Notes: generated by a model not told the origin, from the letters alone. DNA of 64,000 bases from Gigaspora rosea (GCA_003550325.1 QKWP01000266.1:328049-392048), one strand, 5' to 3'; counted from the stretch's first letter, positions 52,878-63,745 are shown. Made by a program: numbers and translations.

Positions 52878-52940
52878 ATACAGTTACACCAGTATTGTTG
52901 TTTTGGCGTGATAAGGTAAAAATATTACGTTGGGTGCCTT

Positions 52941-53456
52941 TTATTTATATCTTGGTGGTTGGTTGTTTTGTAATTGTGATAATTGTTGAGCTAACTGTTC
53001 TATGTTGATATTATTTATATCTAATGGTGTTGTAAATGGTATTTGACTCGTTCCTATTGGTGCTTGTGTTAAGTTACGCTTGTAGGCTAATTTCCTTTTT
53101 CTAATTCTTCTAATACAGATTCCTAATAATATGGCTATTATTGATAATGCAGCTGTGATTGTTGATAGAATTTCTATTGCTAAAGTATTGTTTATATTGT
53201 TGTTTGGAGCGTCTGTAGATGTAGCTAGTATTGTGATTTTGGCGTTTGTTGGTTTTGTGCTTGGATTTTCTTGGGCGTTTGGTATTGTAGAAGTTGGTGT
53301 TGCAGATGTTGTTTGTGGTATTGGTACTGAAATTACTATATCGGCTTGTACTATGGTTCGATTTTTCTGTTGATATTGGTATTGTTCTGAGGCTAAAATT
53401 ACTAATATTATGAATAATATTATTTGGTGTATTAAGGCTGTTTTGGTGTTAATCAT
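52941..53456 (-). CDS. Signal-peptide type I membrane protein with PPxY tail (gene 2), copy B
   Basis: 171 codons, intact. Signal-like segment 9-22, Thr/Pro/Asn-rich ectodomain, membrane segment 92-115, RRIRKRK, tail ending PPRY (167-170). Conserved frame length and motifs in both copies suggest it was under selection before duplication. It overlaps the upstream frame by 8 bp. Confidence 0.75.
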   Translation of the reverse strand: MINTKTALIHQIILFIILVILASEQYQYQQKNRTIVQADIVISVPIPQTTSATPTSTIPNAQENPSTKPTNAKITILATSTDAPNNNINNTLAIEILSTITAALSIIAILLGICIRRIRKRKLAYKRNLTQAPIGTSQIPFTTPLDINNINIEQLAQQLSQLQNNQPPRYK

Positions 53457-53870
53457 TGAGAATTTTGTTTTGGCGAAGTTGGATGGATGCCTTTCTCTGC
53501 TTAATTACTGTATTATATTGTATTTGTTTAGAATCTCGGTGTTGAAATACTTTGAGTTCTGAATTAAATGATTGTGTGGGTGAATAATTGTGATTGGTTG
53601 AATATGTTTCTTTTGGCTTTTGTTCGTTTTTATTTTGTAGGTTCAATGATGGTATGGGTGTGTAGTCCGTAAATAACAGTTGAGTAGTTTTTAACCAAGT
53701 TTCTCTGGTTTCTTACTACTTTTTGGATTAAATATAGCCTGAATGGCTTGCTGTTCTGGTTGAATTTGTAGTGGTTTTAGTTAAATTTTCTAGGGTAAAG
53801 GTGTCAGTTGATTGAGCGCCTTATATTTCTTTTAAGTATTTCTTTGCTTTTTAATTCTTTATTGTTTATC
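53449..53870 (-). pseudogene. First reading frame of the element (gene 1), copy B, start unresolved
   Basis: 65 open codons at the 3' end without ATG; the C-terminus differs from copy A because of a 4-bp insertion (ggatggatgcc versus ggatgcc) near 53482. Upstream QPEQQAIQ-like coding is out of frame. Polar, unrecognised. Confidence 0.4.
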
Positions 53871-54168
53871 GAATGTTAGTTAATACTTCTGTTTCAATAT
53901 AGTTCTTTCTTTGAGGTAGCTATTCTCAAAGTTAGTACTCAAGAGTGCGCGCTATTACACTTTTGATATTCATTGAAACTTTTAGTCCAGAAAGTTATAT
54001 AGTTAAATACACTTTTATTAACAAGTTTTTCAATAAAAAATATGTTTATATTTAATAAACTTTGATTTTATTTATAATATTTAATATACGATAGATAATA
54101 CAGTTAAATAATAATAATGTGTAATAATAAATAAGAATATATGCTATGTAGTTTAATATCATTTAAGA

Positions 54169-54341
54169 TATTGAGTACGTTGGTGCTAAACTAATATTCA
54201 AGGTTCTGTACGGTATACGGTAAAAATATTGTGGTATAAATTTCGATTTTAATANTATTGAGTACGTTGGTGCTAAACTAATATTCAAGGTTCTGTACGG
54301 TATACGGTAAAAATATTGTGGTATAAATTTCGATTTTAATA
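54169..54341. other. Assembly artefact: 86-bp overlap duplicated around a single N
   Basis: 54169-54254 is repeated exactly at 54256-54341 with N at 54255. Copy A has it once. This is an unmerged contig overlap. Confidence 0.92.
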
Positions 54342-54728
54342 TAGTAATATGTTTAATGATTTATAATTGTAATATTTAAAATGTGAATAAATATGATTAA
54401 AATACAAAATACGATTTGAATACGCAAGAATAACTATCATGTAAAAAAGTTCGGGTTTAAATAATTATTTTCGATTAATAAAATACATCATGTTAATTTC
54501 GTTTTTCTATCTATTTGATTACGTTAACATATTCGTTGTTCACGTGTTATTGTTGTGATTGTTTTTCGGTAGTTACGCTGATTTCTGTACCAGCCAGATT
54601 AGTGTTACGGTTCGATTTTCAAGTTTCCGATGTTCGGTTTTCTTCATGGTCCAATTTGTATGAATTTGGAAGATGATCTTCCGGGTAATTTTATGTGATA
54701 CCCTGTACACGCTATTCGATACATTAGC

Positions 54729-54813
54729 CAATTTGGACATATGTCTAATTGAAAATGGACATATGTCCAAAAAAAATTGAAACCAATTGGACATAGTGAT
54801 GTGCCATCCCTGT
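54729..54813. mobile_element. hAT-type MITE fragment, absent from copy A
   Basis: Copy A joins cattagcc to taaatcaat directly. The insert carries the palindrome ggacatatgtcc twice and ends ggacatagtgatgtgccatc, the inverted counterpart of 34404-34425. No clear TSD, so it may be a truncated or excised copy. Confidence 0.5.
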
Positions 54814-55202
54814 ATTCTGTATGTAAATCAATATTAATGAAAATTTTGGTATACAGTAATTACTTTATGACTTTAACTATTAAGGATTGGATCTATTGCA
54901 TAGAAATTTTTCGTATTCTTGACGAATTATTTGGATCTAAATGATAAACTATTATATCATTATATATCTTCCATTGAATTAACTTATTTCTAAAATAAGT
55001 ATGAATTTAAAAGATCTTTTTAAATAGAAGTAGGCGATTATAAAATTGGCTTTCTTTTGATAAATATCTATTGGTAAACTATTATTGTAAATAAGTATAT
55101 ACATTAAAAATAAATAGGATAGTGTGTCACTTCTTTTTGAATTTGGACGTCGAATCATTACCGATTATGAAAATCTCATTAATTAAGGGGTTTCTGAGTT
55201 AA

Positions 55203-55696
55203 AGGTAGAGGGTATGTAGATCATTTCTATTAGTAAACGAGTGACAAAAAATATTTTTAATGTGAATTTAAAGGTTGCTACATATAAAAATTAATTTTTT
55301 ACTATATAAATTGATTTTTTGTACTAAGTAAACTTGTTCGTAATAAAAAATTACACATCTTCTAAAAATTTTATTAAATTTGAATAGAATTTGATAAAGT
55401 TTTTATAGTATCAACTTTTGCGGGGCGGGGTCTATTCTGCGGGGGTGATCACAAATTGGCCAATCAAATCACGTGTAAACAATAAGTAAAATAGGGTCGC
55501 GAAGATAAAAACAATTATATCTTATGTTCTACTGGGCCAATTTTAATGATTCGACCACCATTAGAATCAGAAAAACCTCCTCTACAAGTTTATTTAAAAA
55601 TTTAATATAGTTACTTAATAAAATTTTTTTTTATTATTAAAATAAAATTTTTAGTAACTCGTTTATTAATAGAAATGATCTACATACCCTCTACCC
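55203..55696. mobile_element. TTAA-flanked MITE (494 bp), absent from copy A
   Basis: TTAA at 55199-55202 and 55697-55700; copy A has a single TTAA at the site (about 8833). The terminal inverted repeats are about 40 bp with two mismatches, starting (A/G)GGTAGAGGGTATGTAGATC. Same family as the ends of 14896-18358 and related to 11295-11983. No coding capacity. Confidence 0.9.
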
Positions 55697-56220
55697 TTAA
55701 CTTATTTTGAAAATAAGTGGGAATTCGAAAAATAAAATGAAATAGGAGTTATCCGGAAATAAAATAAGCAACAACCTTTTTTTTAATTATATAATACGAT
55801 CTGCCCTTAAACAGGATATCGCTTTTTTAAATATTTTTTTTACACGAATAACACAAATTTTAGACAAATATTAGTATAATCCTTTTTATATTCCATATTT
55901 TTCTCCATAAATGTTGTGTATTCACAAAATTTAGAAATTTAAATCATTGAGATTATTCGTCTTGTTTAGATTTTGTTGATCATTGTTGTATTCACAAATA
56001 ATATGCAGAAAAAATGGAAATATTTGGGAAAAATTTTTTACAGGGAAGGTTGCGACCACTGTATGGTTTTAATTATGTTCATTGATTTACATAGAATTGT
56101 TATAAAAAGACCGTGTTCTAAAAAGAAAAGTCATAATAAATTCACCAAAACAAAACTATAAAAATTAAATTAATAATAACCACACACCGAAGCTTTTATA
56201 CAAACTTCTTCATTGATACC

Positions 56221-56355
56221 ATGAATCGTCTTTTCTTTGTATTTATTATTTTGTTAATTGCACTTTCTGCCTCTGCCTTACCTATGCCTGATGCGAAGGC
56301 TAATGCCAAGCCTAGCGGTTTCTGCTGCAAAACATCTGAAGAAGAAGCTGGATAA
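56221..56355 (+). CDS. Small secreted peptide (44 aa), putative effector or pheromone-like peptide
   Basis: ATG at 56221, TAA at 56353-56355. Residues 1-19 (MNRLFFVFIILLIALSASA) form a textbook signal peptide with an Ala-Ser-Ala cleavage site. The mature part is about 25 residues, starts LPMPDAKANAKP and contains one Cys-Cys pair and an acidic end (SEEEAG). AM fungi and other symbionts secrete many such peptides. Function is unknown, and nothing here proves effector activity. The duplicated copy at 9371 is frameshifted. Confidence 0.6.
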   Translation: MNRLFFVFIILLIALSASALPMPDAKANAKPSGFCCKTSEEEAG

Positions 56356-58203
56356 AGCACCCGCTCCTTAAGCATGAAAGTCTACATGAGTAACTTATCA
56401 CTATTCAATTTTTTGCATTCTTTGAGGCATTTAAAATACTTTATATATTTTTATACATTGATCTATTCAAAAATATACCAAAAGTTCTTGGTGCTTTATT
56501 TCTATTATTTTTATTGCAATGTTCCCTTAAGTATATATTCATCAAATGTATTAGAATAGTAAAGTAATAATGGTTTTTATCCTTTCAAGTCCTAAAAATT
56601 TTGTTACCTTAATTAGCTTTTCTTATTCTGTCTCTTAAACTTTTTAAATAATTATTTTTTTTTTGTGAAAATTTATAATTGTATTAGAGATTATAAACAA
56701 TATATTTACATACTGGTGGTGTAGGTAATTCTCATAGCATGACTCAATAAAAAATATAAATTATCCACGGGATAGGTTGATACAGTTTATGTTTTTCAAG
56801 CTTATTAATAATCGTAAAAAGTTATAGGTTTGTTAATGGAGCTCTTTGTTTACTCCATTTTAATAGTAATACTCTGGAGTATTATTGCTAAAATGGAGTC
56901 AACTAAGTGCTCTATTAATAACCTTAGAAAATATAAAAATATAGTGTGTTCTCAAGCAGCAAGCTCGATGTAATTAACTAATGATTGAGATAGTGCTCAG
57001 CCATTATGGCGTTATTAATTAGACCATTTTTGAGAACAGATAATATGGATGTTGAAAACTGATAGCATAGATGATAATATGATTGAATTATGCCCACGTA
57101 TCTTCTTTAATATGATAATTTATGATCGTGTTGGTGCTTAAGTATTATGATTAATTAAAATATTGATTGCAATTGATGCTTGAGCAAACATCTTTATCAT
57201 TTTTACTATTTATTAATTATTATTTTTACAAATCGAAATAAAAATAAAATATATATATATGTGAAAATGATAGATCAATGAAAGGATAAAGCAATATACG
57301 ACATTTCCTATATCTGTTTCTTCTTTTTCAAAATTTACTACAAACCAACAGAACACAAAAACATGTCTTTTTCTTTTGCGACAAAGATTTTGGTATAAGA
57401 ATAAGGTAGTAATTCATCAATGTTGGTAATGATTTTGAAGATCTATAATGATAATAAATATGTAAAAAGAGTGAAGTATTTGTACATTTATTTTTTTAAT
57501 CAATCAATAAAAAATTTTCGACCAATAAGCTTAACTCTATGATAAAAAAAGGACGTTTGAGCCTCTATTTCTTGTTTATTGGAATGACAAATACCCTTGA
57601 TCAGTTAAACGAACTTCCCTAATAAAATTTTTCTTTCTGACATATTAAACTTTTATTACATGCTTTATTCATTGGAATAAACAATACAATTGATTCGTTA
57701 AACCTATTTTTTTTACTAAAAGAAATTCCATTTCAACAGATTGATTAAGGTGCTTGAGAACTCCTATAAACTGATAAAACTTTATTTACTGTACATTGCT
57801 TAGCAAAAATGGTAGCCAGATGATTTTCCGGACAATACCTAAATCCAGATCTCTATAGCCGACACTATATACATATGTACATTAATTTTTTTATCAAATA
57901 TAATTTTATTGATAAGGATTTCAATTATTGCAAAGGTGCAGTTAAAATATACAAAATTTATATAGGTTAAAAAGACTTTTAGTTGTTGTTTATATAATGT
58001 ACAGCATTTTTACCAATTGAAGAATGACTTTATTAATTTTTATGTATAGGTAATCTCATAAATTCTGGCACAGCTAAATTACTATAGAAAGTAAAAATTT
58101 TTTATATACAGTTACCTCTCTCTAATCTGACACTATTAAACTCTTCTAAACTGAACATAATCTTCTAGAACATTTGTAAATTTTTTATAAAGTTCAGAAG
58201 CCA
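56356..58203. other. AT-rich non-coding stretch with one strong hairpin, copy B
   Basis: Collinear with 9530-12053 minus the TTAA element of copy A. About 56824-56929 folds back on itself (actccattttaatagtaata / tattattgctaaaatggagt). No supported gene; a 67-codon minus-strand frame of copy A near 10347 is frameshifted here. Confidence 0.6.
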
Positions 58204-58817
58204 TATACAAGTTACTCTCTTTATAGTGAAAGTTCTCAGGCTATAAAAATTTCTTCACTATATTGAGAGATACCTATATCAAGAGCCTTTCAATATAATA
58301 GAGACAACAATTAAATATATTTTATATAGCAATATTTATAAAAAATCTGTTAATTTGATTTTGTAATAAAATTTTATATAAGAAAATCTTTATGATAATT
58401 TAAGAAATTTTGTTATAAAAATCTTTACTATAGCTTATATTGAGAGTTTACTATTTAACATTATTATATAGAGTAAAGATTTATTGGTAATTATACATGA
58501 GGACGAAATAATTTCGGGTTTGAAAACCTGAAATTAAAATTTGAAGACGAAATTGTTTTTGACCTATTTTACTTGAAAGACGAAATTATTTGATACTTTT
58601 TTGAATAGATAAAATTATAAAGAACATATCTATATAAATTTTATTTGCTCTTCCTTATAAAAAATTTTAAATTTCTCTAATGAAGATGAAATAGGCCTTT
58701 TTCAAAAATCAATTTTGGTAGCATCACTATTGGTAATGATTCTGTTCTAAAAAAAACTTCACTATAAGCCAATCTTCATTATATCAAAGTTTTACTATAA
58801 TGAGAGTAACTTGTATA
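58204..58817. mobile_element. MITE of the TATAGTGAA family, copy B, with nested insertion
   Basis: Same termini as 12054-12421 (tatacaagttactctc / gagagtaacttgtata). Longer because of the insertion at 58492-58727. Confidence 0.7.
58492..58727. mobile_element. 236-bp insertion flanked by 10-bp duplication TATTGGTAAT
   Basis: TATTGGTAAT occurs at 58482-58491 and 58728-58737; copy A has TATTAATAAT once. There are no obvious terminal inverted repeats. The motif GACGAAAT (once GATGAAAT) recurs four times inside. The class is uncertain; a 9-11 bp duplication would fit a MULE-type element. Confidence 0.7.
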
Positions 58818-59052
58818 ACTTTTTAAGCGCTAACTTTTTCAAATTTTTATATAGTATAATAAATATCAGCAGCTCCAGAAGTTAGATTAGAGAGAGTGAC
58901 TGTATAATAATTTATTTTATTAAATTTTTTTAAACTTATCTTTTAAAACAATGGTACATTATAATATTAATTAAGTTATAAATATTTATTTTTTATATTT
59001 AAATTAAATATTTTTTATGTTTAATTTTTTAGTTTATTAAATAATATTAATT

Positions 59053-60836
59053 TAGAGAATTGCTATTTTCACCTCCTACTTTTGCTAATACTACTTACCA
59101 GTCTGGCTTCCAACCCTTCTATTCTAGTCATATGTGATATAATAAAAAACAGAGATCACATGACTTTTAAATTCTTGCATTTTGACCAATAGTTAGGTTA
59201 TACATAATTCAAATCATGTGATCTGTACAACAATAATAGCCAATCAAATTTGAACCTGAAGTAGGCTCAAAAACTTAAGCTACCCCATGATTAATAATAG
59301 TTACTACATAATAATGTCCAAATTCTACTATATAAATCAATTATTATTACTTAAGTAAACTTATTCAGAAGATCAAAAATATATATACAGTAAAATTTTT
59401 AGCAAAATTAAATCTATTTAATGAATACAAAAATTAAAGTTAAATAATAAAAAATTCTCTAATTTTTATAAAAATTTCATAGAATAATATTTAGTCTTCT
59501 AAAAATATTTACTTAAGCACCTATGATCAATTTACATAGTAAAGTGGTCTTTATTATATAGCAACTACTTGCAATTACTAAAAAATCAAAAAGATGTTTT
59601 AGCAATTACAAGTAGTCACTACATAGTAAAGTACAAATTTTTTACATAATCAATTATAAGTGCTTGAATAAATATTTTTAGAAGACCAAAATGCATATTT
59701 TACAAAATTTTTATATAAATCGGAGACCTTTTATTAGCGATAATAATTGATTTATATACTGTATTCCTCTGTAAATAAGCACACTTTTTTTGCACATAAT
59801 GCTGGCCAAAGCAGTCATAATTCAGGCCAAAATTTACTTAATATAGAACAGATGTGCTTATTTTTGAGGAGTGCTTATTTTTGGAGTAATATAGTAGTAG
59901 AATTTAGATTTTACTATATAGCAACTATTGTCAATCTTGGGCAGTTTAAGTTTTTGAACCTACTTTGGGTTCAAATTTTGATTGGCTATTATTATTGCAC
60001 AGATCACATGATCTAAATTTTATAAATCTAACTATTGGTTAACTATTAGTTAAAATAGTACCCCGAACTATCTATGTGAGGTCATATTTGAAAAATTGCT
60101 AATGAAAGCACATTTTTTAAAAAAGGTTTTATTTGAAAAGTAGGTATTGTACAAAAAGGTTATATTTGAAAAGCTAAATGGCAAAAAAGTATATTTAAAA
60201 GAATGCTAATGGGTTAATTCTTTTAAAATGTGCTAATGAAAAATCTGGGGCATAAATGCAAAATTTGAAAAGATAGCAAAATCAGAAAAAGCAAAAATTA
60301 AATAAAAATTACTCAAAATAGAAGGGTTTTTTTATTTAATAGTATATATTTTTATAATCTATGATACATTACAGATCAAATGAGCATATAAAATTTTTAA
60401 AAAATTTTTTTCGTTTTATTTTTTTTATTTTTTTTTTTAAAGAATTTTAAATTTTTTTTTTAAAAAAACGTAAGCCTGTTTTTTGGTTTTTTTTTTTAAG
60501 AATAATTCTTTTTTTTTTTTAGAGAACATTCTAGGTTTTTTTTAAGAGAATGTTGTATTTTAAAAAAAGTTAAACATGGGTAAAAGTTCGATCTAATGTT
60601 TAAAATATAGCTTATATATACTAAAACAAAAGTGCTAACCAAAAAATTTTTACTATAATGCTCAAATATAACCTCATATAGATTATTCGGGGTCCTGTTA
60701 AAATGCAAGAATCTGAAAGTTAATGATCACTATTTATATTATATTATGTGTGACTAGGTTGGAAGGGTCAGAAGCCAGACTGGAGGGCAGTATTAGCAAA
60801 AGTAGAAAATGAAAATAGCAATTCTCTTTTTTTATT
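59053..60836. mobile_element. Long foldback element, copy B, carrying a later insertion
   Basis: Same element as 12615-13725 with inverted arms starting agagaattgctattttcacc. The right arm is interrupted at 60057-60696. Confidence 0.72.
60057..60696. mobile_element. DNA-transposon-derived element (640 bp) with 8-bp TSD GTTAAAAT
   Basis: GTTAAAAT at 60049-60056 and 60697-60704; copy A has the site once. The ends AGTACCCCGAACTATCTATG and its inverted counterpart (AGGACCCCGAATAATCTATA at the other end) extend to about 30 bp. The interior contains T-rich runs and no coding. An 8-bp TSD suggests hAT- or MULE-type. Confidence 0.9.
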
Positions 60837-60894
60837 AAACAAATTATAATTTATTTATAAGACAAAATATTTTTAATAATATTTTACAAAAATT

Positions 60895-61803
60895 ATATAT
60901 CACACCTGTAGTGTTTAATACTAGTAATATAAAATTTGCGCAATTTGCAAATCAAAATAAAACCAAAAGGTAAATTTCAATTAATATTAGGGTTAGGGTT
61001 AAGGCCTGGGATAGAACAGGAGCATAGGTTATACCAAAATTTTATGAAGAATTTTTTCTGTTAGAGCTTCAAAGATGATTTCATAACCAAATTTTGCGTC
61101 ATAGTTCATTTTTTAAAACATATCTAAAAAATTTGCATTACATCTGATTTTCATATTACACTGCAGCTTATAATAAAATTATAGTGGTGTTAAACACTAG
61201 TAGTATGATTTAACAATGCTGATATTTTATATAAGGTAAAGGGGTAATTTGATGAATAAGGGTAATTTGATGAATTTGGATATCGCGTGATCTAATAGTT
61301 GGAATGAATAATTTTTATGCCATTCGATTTGTCTCGATGAGTCGAATCGAATGGTACAAGAATCACTCGATTCTGATCACTGGATCACAAGATATTAGTC
61401 AGGTTTACACTTAGTCAAAATCCCCCTCAAGGACTTTTTTTGTGTAGCATATAATCGATGATATATCGTGTCTTGGTGATCAGAATTGAATGATTTTTAT
61501 ACTATTCGATTCATATCATCAAGACAAATCGAATGGTATAAAAATCATCTGATTCTGATTGTTAGATCACATAAGATATTATCAATTCGTCAAATTACCC
61601 CTACCTCTCTAAATTTAAACCTTTTGATACGATGTATAATTCTATTTAATGTCACTTTAAAAAAAGATATTATATTACTAATTTTATATAAAATAATTCT
61701 AAATTATGTATAAAGTTAATTACAAAAAATAAAACATTTATTAATATTAATATAAATAAGTTGTTATATTAGTTATTTTAACTTCGTCAAATTACCCCTT
61801 TCT
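60895..61803. mobile_element. Composite insertion in copy B, includes a foldback with AAAGGGGTAATTTGA ends
   Basis: Copy A lacks this block. The inner element 61238-61801 has inverted ends AAAGGGGTAATTTGA / TCAAATTACCCCTTT and internal inverted segments around cgattcatatcatc and attcgatttgtctcg. The left part (60895-61237) holds gtagtgtttaatactagta and a similar motif near 61190. No TSD identified. Confidence 0.65.
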
Positions 61804-61996
61804 ATGTTATAATATAAAATTTTTATTAATTTTAAAAAAAATTTATAAATTTAGTTTTTAGTTTAAAAACTAGTATATAAAAAAATACTAGATTGAGTTT
61901 AATATATCTTTGTATAATAAGTTAATAAAATTTATAATTAATAAAATTTTAATTAATATAATATTAAAATTCAAATTTAGAGAATTATTTTTTATA

Positions 61997-63466
61997 CAAT
62001 ATACCCTTTCAAAACCAGTGTACATGGTGGAAAGGTTTTATATTGGTTTTAAAAGAGTATCAATTTGAAAAATTCAAAATTCGATGATTGTCATATTATG
62101 TAATATACGTGAAATGGATTGGCTAGTTATTGAACTTATTTGAACAAATAATAACAATAACACAAAGTGAAAAATTTTATTAACATAGCACATACTATAT
62201 ATAAACAATATGTACACAAACTTTAGAATCATAAATGCCAATTTCAAAAAAAAAATATATACAAAAAATTTATATGCACTTTATATACTGTATATGAAAA
62301 ATTTGAAACAATATACATTTTGTCTACTGTGTTGATCCAATTTATATCACTGCTTATGGATCGTATTACTTATAGATTAGTTAAAGTTAAATGAAAATCT
62401 TTATTTTCTTATAACTTCAAGAGAAAATCTGATACATTAGATATAAATTAACAAAAGTGTAAAGGTATTAGTGATCTAAACCAATTGGTCTTTTTAAATG
62501 AGATCAGTAGTCAAGGTCACTAGCCCCATATAAAAAAAAAGACAATTGATCTAAACTAGAGGTGCAGACCTGCATCTCTAATCTAAACCATTAACATCCA
62601 TGCTAAAATCTCTGCTTTAATTTTCTACTTTGGTCTTCTTTTTGAATAGGCTTGGTACTTTGAACGAATAATAAGCAGATTTTCTGCAATATAAGATTTC
62701 TAAATAGCTTCTAGAAATATTAGTTACATATTTAAAGTCAATGTTAATTACTTATTTTTTAATAGTAATTAGCATTAATGTAGAAATCGATCTATAAATA
62801 AGCTCTATCTATCTTGAATTAACTGTGTTTTTTTTCAAGGTCAATAGACTGAAAAGGAAGTCTAAGCAGTAATACAATAATATTACAATCACTAACAATC
62901 CAGATGGTAACAAGAAAAGGCCAGTACATGCAACTTCTTGATGATGATGCTGCAAAGTAATTTAATAAGTTACTAATTTAGGACAACTGTAATTATGCAT
63001 AATCTGGGTCCAAAATATATTTAATAATAATATTTAATAAAAGAAACATTAAATGCTTAGAAATAAAAAAAAAGAAATAAAATACTCCTTGTGCATAACC
63101 GATTGAATTAGCCAAAAAATTAGATTAGATGTAAAATATTTTACTAAAATAGATTTAAAATAAATAAGGGCAGTATCATTAATTACCTAATTATTTTTTA
63201 TCAGAGGTCTACACTTCCTCCCTTTTTTTAATATATATATAGCCAGGTTCTTATATATAATTTTAACTTTTTTACCCCCTCCCCCCTAAAAAATCACCTG
63301 ATTTTTGTCACTCCCCTAAAATTAATAAAGAATTAAATCAGTATAAAAATTTCTTTTACTTTGCCTTTTTTTTATAAACTTCTTTGTCAACAGTATTTGC
63401 ATTCATATACAAAAAACATAGGCAATTTAACTAATAAATAAAGAAAAGTTATGTGATCATTATCAA
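61997..63466. other. AT-rich region without supported genes
   Basis: Beyond the duplicated segment. Contains A-rich and T-rich tracts and no convincing open frame or terminal inverted repeat. Confidence 0.5.
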
Positions 63467-63745
63467 ATGAATCTATCAATAACCCAAAAAGAACTTGCTG
63501 AATGGTCAAAAAAAGAATTTCATCTTACAAAGGCCCCAGGTCAAAGTACAATATCAGACATCCAAAAAAAAAGAAAAGCTTAATAAAATAACATCAATTG
63601 ACCTTGAAATTAAGAAGTGCCATATTATTATATTCTCTGAATTGGATACCGCCTTGGCAAATTGGATATTACAATGTGAGGTATATGTCTAAGTGGTAAT
63701 CTAATTAAAGCCAAGAGTAAAAACTTTGCAGATATGTTAGATATT
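63467..63745 (+). pseudogene. pogo/CENP-B-type transposase N-terminal fragment
   Basis: ATG 63467 reads SITQKELAEWSKKEFHLT, then APGQSTISDI, the helix-turn-helix of Psq/CENP-B N-terminal domains. A shift in the A-run near 63565 moves the frame to EKLNKI...LDTALANWILQCE, the start of the second (CENP-B-type) DNA-binding domain. GNLIKAKSKNFADML near 63690 continues it. The catalytic DDE domain is absent. The same N-terminal module occurs in pogo/Tigger transposases and domesticated CENP-B-like proteins. Confidence 0.7.

Larger units (their letters stand above)
34483..53950 (-). mobile_element. Giant polycistronic retroelement (virus-like), copy B
   Basis: About 19.2 kb of nearly continuous minus-strand coding, with more than twenty frames and mostly overlapping or abutting junctions. 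It combines retroelement functions (CCHC Gag-like protein, retropepsin-like protease, Ty3/gypsy-like RT, RNase H) with an endonuclease IV domain, an ISXO2-type DDE domain, a Nudix hydrolase, several Zn-finger proteins and at least five small membrane proteins. The outer limits are estimated from coding; no LTR or terminal repeat was identified. It is decayed by stops and frameshifts and by Asp-to-Asn in the RT active site. The right part is also present in copy A. Confidence 0.85.
53871..56220. other. AT-rich non-coding flank, copy B
   Basis: Collinear with 7701-9370. It should contain the promoter of the giant element (transcribed leftwards) near its left end and that of the secreted-peptide gene at its right end. 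Neither shows a motif I can assert. Confidence 0.5.
46874..61996. repeat. Large duplicated segment, copy B (partner 1-14858)
   Basis: Starts opposite the left window edge and ends where similarity is lost (tttttta tacaata versus ttttttatatttttaag). Relative to copy A it lacks the solo LTR and three elements. It carries its own insertions at 54729, 55203, 58492, 60057 and about 60895. The two copies are in the same orientation, about 46.9 kb apart at the left end and 47.1 kb at the right. Confidence 0.93.
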
